Shown here: positions 9,817-19,763 of the stretch, piece by piece | Layout: each line of letters starts with the position of its first letter | Numbering within the stretch: the first letter of the stretch is position 1 | NCBI GenBank assembly: GCA_002753095.1 | Contig: PDZU01000007.1 | Span: forward strand, 1 to 61,307 | Origin: Magnetococcales bacterium | Lineage (GTDB): Bacteria > Pseudomonadota > Magnetococcia > Magnetococcales > Magnetaquicoccaceae | DNA length: 61,307 nucleotides | Direction: 5' to 3' | Notes under the pieces: generated by a model | Database searches by the model: none | What the model was told of the DNA's origin: nothing | The model's input: the letters and a program-made list of their open reading frames with translations, nothing else | Translations under genes and position numbers: made by a program

Positions 9817-10323
9817 ATGACGCTCGGTGATGCCGGTGGGTGGATGCGTTTGGAAGCGTTTTTGGCTGACCCTGCTGTGCCGATTGTGGTGGACGTGCGG
9901 GGTGTGCCGGAGAGTGATCCGGCCATCCCTGGTTCAATTCCGGTGTATGTGTTGGAGATTGAGGAGCAACCGGAAAAGTTTGAACAACGTTTTGCCGCGC
10001 AACTGGCCAAGCGTCCCATGTTGCTCTTCTGCAGCAAGGGGGAGTCCAGCCATTTTCTGGTCAGTCGTTTGTCGCGCAAATACCGTTTTTACAGTTTGCA
10101 GGGGGGGATGGTTTCGTATTTGACCAATATTTCCCGGTTGTTGCATGAGCATCCCTATGAGGATCCGAGCAAGAGGGGGGATACCATGGTCAAGATCCTG
10201 GCGGCGTTGACCAATCGCGCTACCGATCAGGCTACCTATTGCAAAATTATCAAGAGATTGTTGGCCTGCACGCCCAATCCGAAGTTTAAGAGATTGACCA
10301 ACCGAAGCCGCTTTTACTTCTGA
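9817..10323 (+). CDS. Rhodanese-like domain protein
   Basis: A 168-residue protein, apparently cytoplasmic. The first ~110 residues look like a rhodanese domain: VVDVRGVPE near the start, then the active-site loop CSKGESS with the candidate catalytic cysteine, then YSLQGGMVSYL in the position of the usual GG-W segment. Rhodaneses transfer sulfane sulfur, or act as sulfur carriers or regulatory modules. The last 50 residues are basic and unrecognised. The GAAGGAG site at 9801-9807 also serves a six-codon ORF (9810-9830) that overlaps this start, which may affect initiation. It lies between two chemoreceptors, but no link to chemotaxis is evident. Confidence 0.7.
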   Translation: MTLGDAGGWMRLEAFLADPAVPIVVDVRGVPESDPAIPGSIPVYVLEIEEQPEKFEQRFAAQLAKRPMLLFCSKGESSHFLVSRLSRKYRFYSLQGGMVSYLTNISRLLHEHPYEDPSKRGDTMVKILAALTNRATDQATYCKIIKRLLACTPNPKFKRLTNRSRFYF

Positions 10324-10578
10324 CTCTGGGCAATATGTGCATATAAAAATTTGCGGTTTTCCCGTTTTCCCCGTAGCCGACTCAATACCTCAAGGTTAAA
10401 AGTCGGGCTCCGCCCTCCCAAAGAGTGCCCCTGCGGGGCACAGATTTGGGCGCGCTGCGCAGATTTGGGCAAGCCCAAATCTTTCGGTAAAAGCGCGCCA
10501 TACCAGCAAAGGCTCCGCCCCTGCACCCCGCCAGGGGGGTGACCCCCCTGGACCCGCAATAGTGAAAAACAATCACAA
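10324..10578. other. Intergenic region between convergent genes, mostly repeat copy A
   Basis: This gap separates the rhodanese gene and the minus-strand chemoreceptor. Apart from a short AT-rich lead-in it is filled by repeat copy A. No gene was found in it. Confidence 0.8.
10402..10557 (+). repeat. Mosaic palindromic repeat, copy A
   Basis: Modules in order are: GTCGGGCTCCGCCCTCCC; the hairpin GTGCCCCTGCGGGGCAC; a variable hairpin region bounded by GCGCGCT and AAGCGCGCC; GGCTCCGCCCCTGCACC; and the closing hairpin CCAGGGGGGTGACCCCCCTGG. It lies between two convergent genes and can fold into several stable stems. The same modules recur at eight other sites in the window. Confidence 0.9.
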
Positions 10579-12780
10579 TCATGCCCTATAGGGCAGCAGC
10601 ATGACAGAGTTCTTGGGCTGGGACTGGGGCAGCAACGCCTTGTGTGCCGCACGCACAGGCTTGACAACACGCTCGGTGACACCCTCAGAACCCGTCTTGA
10701 AAAAGGCAATGGCATCCTGCAAAGCATCTGCTTGCGCAGAAAGCTGCTCTGACGTGGCCGCCATCTCCTCGGAAGTACCCGCATTGCGCTGAATGGATTG
10801 ATCCATCTGCTGCATGGAACCGTTGATCTGCGTGGCACTCTGATCCTGCTCCCGACTGGCCGAGGCAATTCCCTGGATCAACTCCGCCGTTTTCTGAATC
10901 TCCGGCACCAACTTGGCCAACATGCTACCCGCCTGCTCCGCTACCTGCATGCTGGAACTGGAAAGCATGCCAATTTCACCAGCCGCATGCTGGCTGCGCT
11001 CCGCCAACTTGCGTACCTCCGCCGCTACCACCGCAAACCCCTTGCCATGCTCCCCAGCCCTGGCCGCCTCAATGGCCGCATTAAGAGCCAATAAATTGGT
11101 TTGCCGGGAAATTTCCTCAATGACCGAAATCTTTTGGGCAATTTCACGCATCGCCCCCACCGCCTGCGCAACCGATTGACCCGTGGCTACCGCATTCTGC
11201 GCCGCATGCTGCGAAATTTGCGCCGTGGTAACCGCATGCTGATTGTTCTGCTGAATGCTGTGCGCCATGAGATCCATGGATGAAGAGGTCTCCTCAATGG
11301 CCGCCGCCTGCTCGGCAGAATTCTGGGCAAAACTCTGCGCCGCATCGGAAAGCTGCTGCCCACCATGCGCTACCTCTACCGAAGATTGCTTGATCTGCTC
11401 AATCACCTCACGCAGACGGTTGGCACTCTGATCCAATGCCTCCGCCATGGCCCCAATCTCATCCTTCTGCTTGATCCGACTGCGAATGGTCAGATCCCCC
11501 TCCGCAAAAGCCTGCAAAATAGTGCGCAAAGCCTGGATCGGATCCACAATCCCCTTGCCAATGGTCCAGGCCAACAGAGCCCCCAAAAGCAAAATGATCG
11601 CACTCACAATCAAGGCAAAACGCGCCTGCTGCTGCGAAGAGGTGGCCGCAGCACCGGCCGTGCTGGCCATGTCCTCGCTGGCCTCCTTGACCAGATCCGC
11701 CACAATGGGCGTAATGGCATGGGCGGCCGCCCGCATTTTGACACCATGGGTGTTGATCTCCTGATCCTTGGCAACCAGGGCAAGGAAAGCCTCATGATAA
11801 CGCTTGGCTGTCTCTGTGAGCGCCTGCTTTTCCCCCGCCGCAATGCCAGCCGCCTGAATCATCTGCTGCAATTTCGCAACCCGCTTGCCAACCCCGGCAA
11901 CATATTTTTCATCACCCCGCAGCAAATAGTCCTTTTCATCCTTGCGAATCTCCAAATAGGCTTGCGCCAGTCCGGGAACATACAGATTCTCCACCTGCGC
12001 CTCAATCTGGTGCGCCGTCTCGCGGAAAGCGTCAGAAGAGCCCCCCTTGTCCGCGCTCTGTTGCAGGAAATGCTTGAACTCTGACCAGTATTGCTCAACA
12101 TTCTTGGCCAGTTGTCCTTTGACGCCGCCAGAAAGGGTGGAACGCTCAATGCCCTGCAGCAGTTGCTGTACCCGCTTTTCCAGATCCATGACATACTTGA
12201 GATCCTTGCGCAGCAGATAATCCTTCTCTACACGGCGCAGTTGCAGCAGCTCCAGATAAACCTCTTCACTGTCAAACTCCTTGATCCGCTGCTCCAACGC
12301 ATGGGCATTCTGCCGAAAAATACCCTGCAAACCAGATTGCGGATCCATCCCCTTTTCCGTTTCAGCCTGCCCAACCTGAAGAAAGGCCGTCAGATATTCG
12401 CCGGATAACCGCTTGATCTCCTCATCCATTTTGGCGCTTGACGCATCCTGGTTGGCCAAAGCACTCCGCAACATCTCATCTGCCTGTTTCTGCAAGGTCT
12501 GGATCTGCGTGCGTACCCCGTCAAGATATTTGCCCTCTTTGCGCAGGAAAAAATCCTTCTCGTTGCGTCGCGCCTCCAAAAGCAGTGTGTTGATCTGCAT
12601 GGCACGGCTCTTTTCCACCTCTGCCTGCTCAAGAATATCCGTCTGAAAAATGCGCAGCGTCTGCGCCAACGTGTTTTGGTAGAGAATGACCACTCCCAAA
12701 AAAAGAATACCAACGATGCCAAAACCAAAAGCAATCTTGTAGCCGATTTTCAGGTTGTTGAAACTCTGTGCAGGATGCAT
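10579..12780 (-). CDS. Methyl-accepting chemotaxis protein with long helical sensor region
   Basis: A 733-residue chemoreceptor. After a membrane span ([17 protein letters not shown]) comes a ~330-residue helical periplasmic region in which the motif R[14 protein letters not shown] / [15 protein letters not shown] / [16 protein letters not shown] repeats three times, as in helical bimodular (HBM) sensor domains. A second span, a HAMP domain and a full signalling domain ([20 protein letters not shown]) follow. HBM receptors are known to bind small organic acids; the ligand here is unknown. I chose ATG 12780 because GGAGGGGG lies just upstream; a longer frame reaches 12819. It may follow srkA, though a 90-bp gap with promoter-like sequence lies between. 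Confidence 0.93.
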   Translation of the reverse strand: MHPAQSFNNLKIGYKIAFGFGIVGILFLGVVILYQNTLAQTLRIFQTDILEQAEVEKSRAMQINTLLLEARRNEKDFFLRKEGKYLDGVRTQIQTLQKQADEMLRSALANQDASSAKMDEEIKRLSGEYLTAFLQVGQAETEKGMDPQSGLQGIFRQNAHALEQRIKEFDSEEVYLELLQLRRVEKDYLLRKDLKYVMDLEKRVQQLLQGIERSTLSGGVKGQLAKNVEQYWSEFKHFLQQSADKGGSSDAFRETAHQIEAQVENLYVPGLAQAYLEIRKDEKDYLLRGDEKYVAGVGKRVAKLQQMIQAAGIAAGEKQALTETAKRYHEAFLALVAKDQEINTHGVKMRAAAHAITPIVADLVKEASEDMASTAGAAATSSQQQARFALIVSAIILLLGALLAWTIGKGIVDPIQALRTILQAFAEGDLTIRSRIKQKDEIGAMAEALDQSANRLREVIEQIKQSSVEVAHGGQQLSDAAQSFAQNSAEQAAAIEETSSSMDLMAHSIQQNNQHAVTTAQISQHAAQNAVATGQSVAQAVGAMREIAQKISVIEEISRQTNLLALNAAIEAARAGEHGKGFAVVAAEVRKLAERSQHAAGEIGMLSSSSMQVAEQAGSMLAKLVPEIQKTAELIQGIASASREQDQSATQINGSMQQMDQSIQRNAGTSEEMAATSEQLSAQADALQDAIAFFKTGSEGVTERVVKPVRAAHKALLPQSQPKNSVMLLPYRA

Positions 12781-12818
12781 TGCCCGTTCCCCCTCCAGGA
12801 AATTATCATTAAACTCCA

Positions 12819-12848
12819 CGAGTTAGCAAATAATATGCCAAATGTCAA
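12819..12848 (-). promoter_or_regulatory. Possible promoter for the HBM chemoreceptor
   Basis: On the minus strand a perfect TTGACA (12843-12848) lies in the AT-rich gap before ATG 12780. The -10 element is poor (TAACTC at 17 bp spacing), so this is a weak suggestion. Confidence 0.3.
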
Positions 12849-12872
12849 TTTTTCTCCAAGACATGCGCACGT

Positions 12873-13892
12873 TTAACCAAGCCAATCCGGTTCCAGAGGC
12901 TCCCGTTCTGTCTGTAACAGATGGAGTTGTTCCTGCAAGCCATGCAGGTGCTCTTCCCAATAACGGGGAGCGTTGAACCAGGGAAAGGCGATGGGGAAGG
13001 CCGGATCATGCCAACGGCGGGCGATCCAGGCGGCATGGTGGACCATGCGCAGGGTCCGCAGTGGCTCAATGAGCTGCAATTCCCGTCGGTTAAAGGTGTA
13101 GAATGTGTGATAACCACGCAAGAGGTAGGCCATTTGATTGGCTTGTTCGTGCCGATCACCGGACAGACACATCCAAAGATCCTGAATGGCCGGGGCTTGG
13201 CAGGAGTCATCAAAATCGACCAGCACGGGACCGGTACTGCTCCAGAGCAGGTTGCCGCTGTGGCAGTCGCCGTGCAGGCGTATCCGTTGGCAGGCGCCTG
13301 CTTCCTGAAAGCACTCTTGCAAAACGGTCAAGAGCTGTCTGGTGATCTCTTGATAGCTCCTTTGCATGCCGGCGGGCAGCAGTCCGCTGGCCAAGACATG
13401 TTGCACGGAAGGTTCGCCCCAGGTGGCAACCGACAGGGTCAGACGTTGGCGATAGGGACGCAGCGCGCCGATGGCGTGCAGGCGGCCCAGCAGGCGGCCC
13501 AATTGTTCCAGATGGTCTCGATTATCCAGTTCGGGGGGGCGTCCGCCCTGGCGCGGGTAGAGGGCAAAACGATACCCCTGGTGCGCAAACAGAGTTTCCC
13601 CTTGGCGGTCGCACAAAGGAGCGATGACAGGCAACTCTTGTGCGTGCAGAGCCAGACAAAATTGGTGCTCTTCGCGGATGGCGGCGTCTGACCAGCGCCC
13701 ACTCCGATAAAATTTGGCCACCAGTGGGGGGGCCTCTTCCAGGCCGATTTGGTAGACGCGGTTTTCATAACTGTTGAGAGCCAACAGGGTGCCATTGCAG
13801 CGGAAACCAGCCTGTTCCACCGCGTTCAGGATGGTATCCGGGGTGAGATATTGGTAGGGCGTCTGTTCGTTGTGGGCCTCGGCGGTATCCAT
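12873..13892 (-). CDS. srkA: Stress response serine/threonine kinase SrkA (YihE/RdoA family)
   Basis: A 339-residue protein kinase-like enzyme of the choline-kinase fold. It has YQYLTPDTILNAVE and the ENRVYQIG nucleotide loop near the N-terminus, the catalytic loop RIRLHGDCHSGNLLW, and the metal site VLVDFDDSCQAPAIQDLW. In E. coli SrkA protects against stress-induced death and supports periplasmic disulfide (Dsb) homeostasis. It starts 2 bp after the uup stop codon, with GGAGCAGGGA as ribosome site inside the end of uup, so the two are one operon. Confidence 0.92.
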   Translation of the reverse strand: MDTAEAHNEQTPYQYLTPDTILNAVEQAGFRCNGTLLALNSYENRVYQIGLEEAPPLVAKFYRSGRWSDAAIREEHQFCLALHAQELPVIAPLCDRQGETLFAHQGYRFALYPRQGGRPPELDNRDHLEQLGRLLGRLHAIGALRPYRQRLTLSVATWGEPSVQHVLASGLLPAGMQRSYQEITRQLLTVLQECFQEAGACQRIRLHGDCHSGNLLWSSTGPVLVDFDDSCQAPAIQDLWMCLSGDRHEQANQMAYLLRGYHTFYTFNRRELQLIEPLRTLRMVHHAAWIARRWHDPAFPIAFPWFNAPRYWEEHLHGLQEQLHLLQTEREPLEPDWLG

Positions 13893-13894
13893 TT

Positions 13895-15826
13895 CTATCC
13901 CTGCTCCTCGGTCAGTGCCTCTAAGGTTTGCCAGCGATCATACGCCTCTGCCAGGGACTGTTCCAGCCATGACAGGCGGGCTGTGCTGGCCACGACCTCC
14001 GCACTGCCCCGGCGGTAAAAAGCGGGATCCGCCACTTGCTGGTGCAACTGTTGTTGCTCGTTTTCCATCTCTTCGATACGGCGGGGCAGGGCGGTAAGCT
14101 CCTGCTGCTCCTTGAAGCTTAAACGACGTTTGCGCTCCCGTTCACGGGGTTTAACCTCTGCCTTGTTTTTGTTGGCGTTGGCCGTTTCGCTGGGCGCAGC
14201 AGGCAGGACTGGGGGGGGGCGTTGTGCCAGCCAATCATCATAACCGCCGACAAATTCGCTGACCATCCCCTCCCCGGCAAAGACCAGGGTAGCGGTGACC
14301 ACATGGTTGAGAAAGGTGCGATCATGGCTGACCAACAGCACGGTGCCTGGATAATCGACCAAAAGGGATTCCAGCAACTCCAGGGTTTCCACATCCAGAT
14401 CGTTGGTGGGCTCATCCATGACCAGCACATTGGAGGGGCGCAAAAAAAGGCGGGCCAGCAGCAGGCGGTTGCGTTCGCCGCCAGAGAGCACAGAGACCGG
14501 CGAGCGGGCCCGTTCCGGGCTGAAGAGAAAATCCTGTAAATAGCCCATGATGTGGCGCCTTCTGCCGTGGAAGAGAACCTCCTGTTGCCCGTCGGCAACG
14601 GCGTCGATCACCGTCTTGTTTTCGTCCAGACGGCTGCGCAGTTGATCAAAATAGGCCACTTCCAGGCGGGTGCCCAGGCGGACGCTGCCCTGGTCGGGGG
14701 CCAGTTCTCCCAGCAGCAGGCGCAACAGGGTGGTCTTGCCCACGCCATTGGGACCGATGATGCCGATTTTGTCACCCCGTTGGATGGTGGTACTCAGGTT
14801 GCGGACGATGGGAACGTCTGCGTAGTGATAGGAGATCTGTTTGGCTTCAACGACGATTTTGCCGGAGAGTTCGCCGGATTCCAGTTGCAAGCGGGCCACT
14901 CCGGTCTGTTCGCGCCGTTGTCGGCGTTCGCGGCGTAGTCGTTCCAGTGCCCGTACACGGCCCTCGTTGCGGGTGCGCCGGGCCTGGATGCCCTGGCGGA
15001 TCCAACTCTCTTCCTGGGCCAGCTTTTTGTCGAACAGCGCCTGTTGCTGCAGTTCCGCCTCCAGGTCGGCCTCCTTGCGACGGCGGTAGGTGGCATAGTC
15101 GCCGGGCCAATCGCTTAACCGTCCCCGGTCCAACTCCAGGATCCGACTGGCCAAACGGTTCAAGAATTGCCGATCATGGGTGACGAAAAAAAGCGTGCCG
15201 CGAAAGGTACGGGTGCTGCCATCACCACGAAAAAACTCTTCCAACCATTGGATGGCCTCCAGATCCAGATGGTTGGTCGGTTCGTCCAGCAGCAGCAGAT
15301 CCGGTTCGGTGATCAAGGCGCGCGCCAGCAACACCCGCCGTTTCAGACCGCCGGACAGGGTGGTAAAGGGTGTTTCCACCGGCAGGGCGAGCAGCGAGAG
15401 CAGCTCCATGACCCGCTGTTGCACGGCCCAGCCATCCAGATGATCCAACAACTCTTGGGCCTCGGTCAGCGCACGCAAGGCGTCTGGATCGTTGGCCTGG
15501 GCCAGCGCTTGGCTGGCATGGTGATAGGTGGTGAGGGCAGGGCGCAGCTTGCCCAAACCATCGGTGACCACCTCCAGAACGGTGCCGTTCAGATGATCGG
15601 GAATTTCCTGCTCCAGACGGGCAACGCGCAGCCCCTTTTGCCGGGTGATCTCGCCACTGTCCGGTGACAATTCCCCAGCCAGCAGCTTCATCAACGTGGT
15701 TTTGCCACTGCCGTTGCGACCGACCAGACAGACCCTTTCGCCAGCCTCGATAGCAAAAGTGACCTGTTCAAGCACGGTTGGCCCACCAAAGCGGATGGAG
15801 ACCTCCCGCATTCCGATCAATGCCAT
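13895..15826 (-). CDS. uup: ABC-F family ATPase Uup
   Basis: A 643-residue soluble tandem ABC ATPase without membrane spans. The first domain has GRNGSGKTTLMKLLAGE, LSGGLKRRVLLARAL and DEPTNHLD. The second has GPNGVGKTTLLRLLLGE, LSGGERNRLLLARL and DEPTNDLD. A charged C-terminal region (RERERKRRLSFKEQQELTAL onward) forms the DNA-binding coiled coil typical of Uup. Uup has been linked to transposon excision and to ribosome function. A GAGGAAG site precedes ATG 15826. srkA follows directly. Confidence 0.93.
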   Translation of the reverse strand: MALIGMREVSIRFGGPTVLEQVTFAIEAGERVCLVGRNGSGKTTLMKLLAGELSPDSGEITRQKGLRVARLEQEIPDHLNGTVLEVVTDGLGKLRPALTTYHHASQALAQANDPDALRALTEAQELLDHLDGWAVQQRVMELLSLLALPVETPFTTLSGGLKRRVLLARALITEPDLLLLDEPTNHLDLEAIQWLEEFFRGDGSTRTFRGTLFFVTHDRQFLNRLASRILELDRGRLSDWPGDYATYRRRKEADLEAELQQQALFDKKLAQEESWIRQGIQARRTRNEGRVRALERLRRERRQRREQTGVARLQLESGELSGKIVVEAKQISYHYADVPIVRNLSTTIQRGDKIGIIGPNGVGKTTLLRLLLGELAPDQGSVRLGTRLEVAYFDQLRSRLDENKTVIDAVADGQQEVLFHGRRRHIMGYLQDFLFSPERARSPVSVLSGGERNRLLLARLFLRPSNVLVMDEPTNDLDVETLELLESLLVDYPGTVLLVSHDRTFLNHVVTATLVFAGEGMVSEFVGGYDDWLAQRPPPVLPAAPSETANANKNKAEVKPRERERKRRLSFKEQQELTALPRRIEEMENEQQQLHQQVADPAFYRRGSAEVVASTARLSWLEQSLAEAYDRWQTLEALTEEQG

Positions 15827-15937
15827 GATTCAGACTTCCTCAAAAATGCGCTGGATGATGAAAAACGCTGTCAAGATGAGTTACAGTTGTGTATTGTGTC
15901 AGGCTTCCCACAGGTTACACATGATCCTTGACGAGCG

Positions 15938-18900
15938 ATGATTAAACCACTTTTGAAACTGCCTGCCAAGATTGCCCTGTTGACTCTGATCTTTACCATG
16001 TCAGGCGTGATTCTGGTAGGTTATGTGACATTTTCCAGTGTGGAAAAGTTGCTGCGCGAACAATCGTTCTCGGAAATTTCCAACGAGTTGCGGCGCAAGT
16101 CCAACCAGTATGTGCATCATGTGCATGAATTGCGCAATGCCCTGTTCATGTTGGCGGATTCCAGTTCGGTCATGGGTCTGGCCGAGGCGTCTATTGGTGG
16201 TTGGGGGGCGCAGACGGGGCAGCGGGCGGAGACGATTCTCAATACGGTTGCCAATGATTTGATGGTCATGATGGATCACCAGGCCACGTTCGTGGAGATT
16301 GGCGTGATTGGCAATCAACCGGAGGGGCGGGAGCTGATTCGGATTGAGCGGCGTGGACATGGTTTGTTGGTTCGGGCGGCAGAGGAGAGTTTGCGCCAGG
16401 AGCGGGAGCAGCCTTTGTTTCAGAAGGCCATGCGGCTCAATCCCAATCGTTTTACGTTGATGGAGCAGTTTCCTGCTCCTGGTGCGCAGACGGATGCGCC
16501 GCCGGCGGATCCGATGTTACAGATGGCGGTACCGCTTTTTGCCAACGAGGATGATCGGGTTGGGGTGTTGGTGATTCGGGAAAATTTCCGTCAGATTGCC
16601 CGCACGTTGTTTCGCAAGGGTAACGAGGAGGTGCAGTTTTTGGTTGCCGATGGGGCGGGCAATATTTTGCATTTTCCGGACAAGGCGCGTCAACTATTGC
16701 AGAAGACTGCGTTGCAGGCTGGGCGGAAGGGTTCTGTGACGCCGGACAAGGTGCAGCACCATTTTGCCGACGTGCCGCAGGTATGGAATGGGGGGCAGCA
16801 TGTCCCGCGCATGCGTCATCAGATGTCCATCTATGTGGATGCGCCGGAGCAGGCGGTGTTGGCCAACCAGGGGATCCATGTGGTGTTCCAGCGGATCTAT
16901 TTTGACCCGGAGACGCCGAGTCGCCATTTTCTGATGATTGCTTTTGCGCCCAACACGGCCATGGTACAGGGGATTCAGCAATATTGGCAGGATATTTTGA
17001 AGGTATCCTTAATGATTGCCCTGTTGCTGGGTGTCTTGATTGTATTGGCGACGCGTCAATTGACCTTGCCGATTCGGCGTTTGACCCAGACGATTCACCG
17101 GATTGCGGCGGGTGAAGAGAGTGTGGTGATTGATGTTTCGGGTACGGATGAGGTAGGCAATCTGGCGGTTGCTTTTCGCACTTTGTTGGAGACGTTGAAC
17201 GCCTCGCACCGGGCATTGCGCAATTTGGCGGCTTCGTTGGAGGAGCAGGTACGCGAGCGCACCACCGATCTGGCGGTGGCGAGGGATCAGGCGTTGGCGG
17301 CCAGCCAAGCCAAAAGTTATTTTTTGGCAACAATGAGTCATGAAATCCGCACACCGATGAATGTAATATTAGGTATGTTGGAATTGTTGCGCACGTCAGA
17401 GATTCGTTTACCGGACCGGGAGCGGGTGGAGTTGGCATTAGGGGCGGGGCAGACGTTGTTGACGTTGATCAACAATGTGTTGGATTTTTCCAAGATGGAT
17501 GGCAAGCAGTTGGTGTTGGACAAGGTAGATTTTGATTTGCGTCGTTTGGTGTATGAGGCGGCCATGACGGTGGCACCTTTGGCGCACACCAAGGGGATTG
17601 AGTTGACTTCATTTTTTCCGGATGTGACCCACACGGCGGTACGGGGTGATCCGATTCGGTTGAAGCAGGTATTTATCAATTTACTGGGCAACGCCATCAA
17701 GTTTACCCCGGAGGGGGGAACGGTAGAGCTGTACGGTGGGCCGGTAGGAAGTGATGAGCAGGGGATTGACCTATTGTTTGAGGTACGGGACTCTGGGATT
17801 GGTGTGTCTGAGGAGGATCGGGCAAAGATTTTCAGTCGTTTTACGCAGGTTGACTCTTCTTCGACCCGTCGCCATGAGGGTACTGGTTTAGGTTTATCCA
17901 TTTGCAAGCATTTGGTGCAGATGATGGATGGTGAGATTGATGTAGACAGCAATCTGGAGGCGCCATCTGGTTCTGTTTTCTTTTTTACCATTCGTTTGGA
18001 GAAGCAGCAGCGCAGCTATGGCCCGCACGACAAGAGTCAGGATTTAAAACATTTGCGGGTATTGGCGGTGGCGCATGATGGTTTGTTGCGCACGTTGGTT
18101 GAGGATGCGTTGATTTCGCATGGGGCTTTATTGGATCATGTGGTTGATCCGGAGCATGCGCCATTGATTTTGCAGGAGGCGGATGCGTCGGGGGAGCCGT
18201 ATCAGTTGGTGTTGTGCAACCAGAAGCCGGGCATCAGCCATCGGCGTGAGTTTCAGCAGTTGCTCAATTGCAATACGGAGATACGTTTTATTCTGTTGAC
18301 GGATCTTTTGGACCAGGGTTGGGATCAGGCGACCGAGTTGCCGGGGACGGCCATCTGTTTGAAGAAGCCGATCAATGCGGAGCGTTTATTGGCGGCCATT
18401 GAGTGGTTGATTCAGAACAAGGGCAGTCACCATCTGACTGGCGGTGAGCAGGGGCATCGGGCAGCGGCTTGGCGGGCTGAGGGACACATTTTGATTGTGG
18501 ATGATCAGCAGGCCAATTTGATTGTGACGCGGGGCATGTTGGTGAATTTGGGGTATCGGGCGGATCAGATCAGCACGGCGTTGAGTGGGCAGGATGCGAT
18601 TGTGCAGTTTCGGCAGAGGCCATTTGATTTAATTTTGATGGATTGTCAGATGCCGGTCATGGATGGGTTTGAGGCGACCCGTGCCATTCATGCTGTGCAG
18701 CGGGAGTTGAACCGGTCTGGGGTGGTACCGATTGTGGCTTTTACGGCGGACGTGACGCCGCAGGCGCGGGAGAACATTCGGGCGTGTGGTATGGATGGTT
18801 TTCTGCCCAAGCCGGTGAGTATAGCGGATTTGCGGGAGCATTTGCGTCAATTTTTGTTATTGCGTCCGTTGGAGGGGGTAAGTGACGCGCCGGTGGTTGT

Positions 18901-19276
18901 CAGTGAGCCTCTGGCGGTGGAGGAGGTGGAGCGGGTAGACATGGATGCGTTGTTGCGTTCCATGCGTTCCATTGGTTTGCAGGAGGAGGATTTTCGGGAG
19001 GTAGCTGAGTTGTTAGCGGTGCAGTTCCTGGAGTTGTTGCACACCATGCAGCGGGATATTGACCAGGAGAGTTATCAGTCGGCGCGGGCGACGGCGCATG
19101 TGGTCAAGGGGAGTATGGCGAACACCATTTTTCCCACTTTGCAGAAGTCTACGCGTGCTTTGTATGAGGCGGTCAAGGAGCAGAGGTGGGAGGAGTCCAA
19201 GCAGGAGTTGGTGCAGGTGCGGCGTTTGTATCAGCCGATCCAGGAGGCTTTGGTGCTTTTCTTGTCGAAAGGCTGA
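15938..19276 (+). CDS. Hybrid sensor histidine kinase with two receivers and Hpt domain
   Basis: A 1112-residue membrane kinase. Order: first membrane span (~12-32); periplasmic sensor (~33-350); second span (~355-373); HAMP; short coiled coil; HisKA with the phospho-acceptor His in [12 protein letters not shown] (residue 468); HATPase (GTGLGLSICKHL); a degenerate receiver in which LVLCNQKPG has Asn in place of the phospho-acceptor Asp; a normal receiver with LILMDCQMPVMDG (Asp 902); and a C-terminal Hpt domain with ATAHVVKGSM (His 1054). It can run an internal phosphorelay but has no output domain, so a separate regulator must receive the phosphate. It stands alone on its strand, and the signal is unknown. 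Confidence 0.93.
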   Translation: MIKPLLKLPAKIALLTLIFTMSGVILVGYVTFSSVEKLLREQSFSEISNELRRKSNQYVHHVHELRNALFMLADSSSVMGLAEASIGGWGAQTGQRAETILNTVANDLMVMMDHQATFVEIGVIGNQPEGRELIRIERRGHGLLVRAAEESLRQEREQPLFQKAMRLNPNRFTLMEQFPAPGAQTDAPPADPMLQMAVPLFANEDDRVGVLVIRENFRQIARTLFRKGNEEVQFLVADGAGNILHFPDKARQLLQKTALQAGRKGSVTPDKVQHHFADVPQVWNGGQHVPRMRHQMSIYVDAPEQAVLANQGIHVVFQRIYFDPETPSRHFLMIAFAPNTAMVQGIQQYWQDILKVSLMIALLLGVLIVLATRQLTLPIRRLTQTIHRIAAGEESVVIDVSGTDEVGNLAVAFRTLLETLNASHRALRNLAASLEEQVRERTTDLAVARDQALAASQAKSYFLATMSHEIRTPMNVILGMLELLRTSEIRLPDRERVELALGAGQTLLTLINNVLDFSKMDGKQLVLDKVDFDLRRLVYEAAMTVAPLAHTKGIELTSFFPDVTHTAVRGDPIRLKQVFINLLGNAIKFTPEGGTVELYGGPVGSDEQGIDLLFEVRDSGIGVSEEDRAKIFSRFTQVDSSSTRRHEGTGLGLSICKHLVQMMDGEIDVDSNLEAPSGSVFFFTIRLEKQQRSYGPHDKSQDLKHLRVLAVAHDGLLRTLVEDALISHGALLDHVVDPEHAPLILQEADASGEPYQLVLCNQKPGISHRREFQQLLNCNTEIRFILLTDLLDQGWDQATELPGTAICLKKPINAERLLAAIEWLIQNKGSHHLTGGEQGHRAAAWRAEGHILIVDDQQANLIVTRGMLVNLGYRADQISTALSGQDAIVQFRQRPFDLILMDCQMPVMDGFEATRAIHAVQRELNRSGVVPIVAFTADVTPQARENIRACGMDGFLPKPVSIADLREHLRQFLLLRPLEGVSDAPVVVSEPLAVEEVERVDMDALLRSMRSIGLQEEDFREVAELLAVQFLELLHTMQRDIDQESYQSARATAHVVKGSMANTIFPTLQKSTRALYEAVKEQRWEESKQELVQVRRLYQPIQEALVLFLSKG

Positions 19277-19763
19277 TGGCATAAAATAAATCTATTGCGG
19301 GGTGCAGGGGCGATCATCGCCCCTGCTGGGTGCAGGGCGAAGCCTTGCTGGGTGCAGGGCGAAGCCCTGCTTGCAATGGCGCGCTTTTAACGAAGCAGAT
19401 TTGGCGTAGCCAAATCTGCGCAGCGCGCCCAAATCTGTGCCCCGCAGGGGCACTCTTTGGGAGGGCGGAGCCCGACTTTTAACTGTGAGGTATTGAGTTA
19501 CCGACGGGGAAAACCCATTGGGAGGGTGTTCGGGTTGGCGCAGAAAACCGCGCCAACCCGAACACCTTGCGTCAATTAGGCGCTTAAGCCGACGCAAAAA
19601 ACGCGTCGGCTTACTGTGAAAAGCGCGCCAAAAGCAACAGATAAAGTCAACAGATAAGGTCAACAGATAAAGTCCCAGGGCCCTGCCCTGGACCCGCCAG
19701 GGAGCTGAGCTCCCTGGACCCGCAATGATTCAGGTGCCAAATCCAAACGAACGAACTAACTCA
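19277..19763. other. Intergenic region between convergent genes, filled by repeat copy B
   Basis: Nearly all of these 487 bp belong to repeat copy B, with both repeat types side by side. I see no gene and no simple terminator outside the repeat. Confidence 0.8.
19297..19723 (-). repeat. Mosaic palindromic repeat, copy B (long form)
   Basis: The left part (19297-19476) is the reverse orientation of the copy A modules, ending at CGGAGCCCGAC, with an extra duplicated GGTGCAGGGCGAAGC unit. The right part (19505-19723) is a second module set. It has a perfect 17-bp stem at 19525-19541/19550-19566, an 11-bp stem at 19585-19595/19603-19613, three short direct CAACAGATAA units, and a closing hairpin CCAGGGAGCTGAGCTCCCTGG. 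It lies between convergent genes. Confidence 0.9.
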
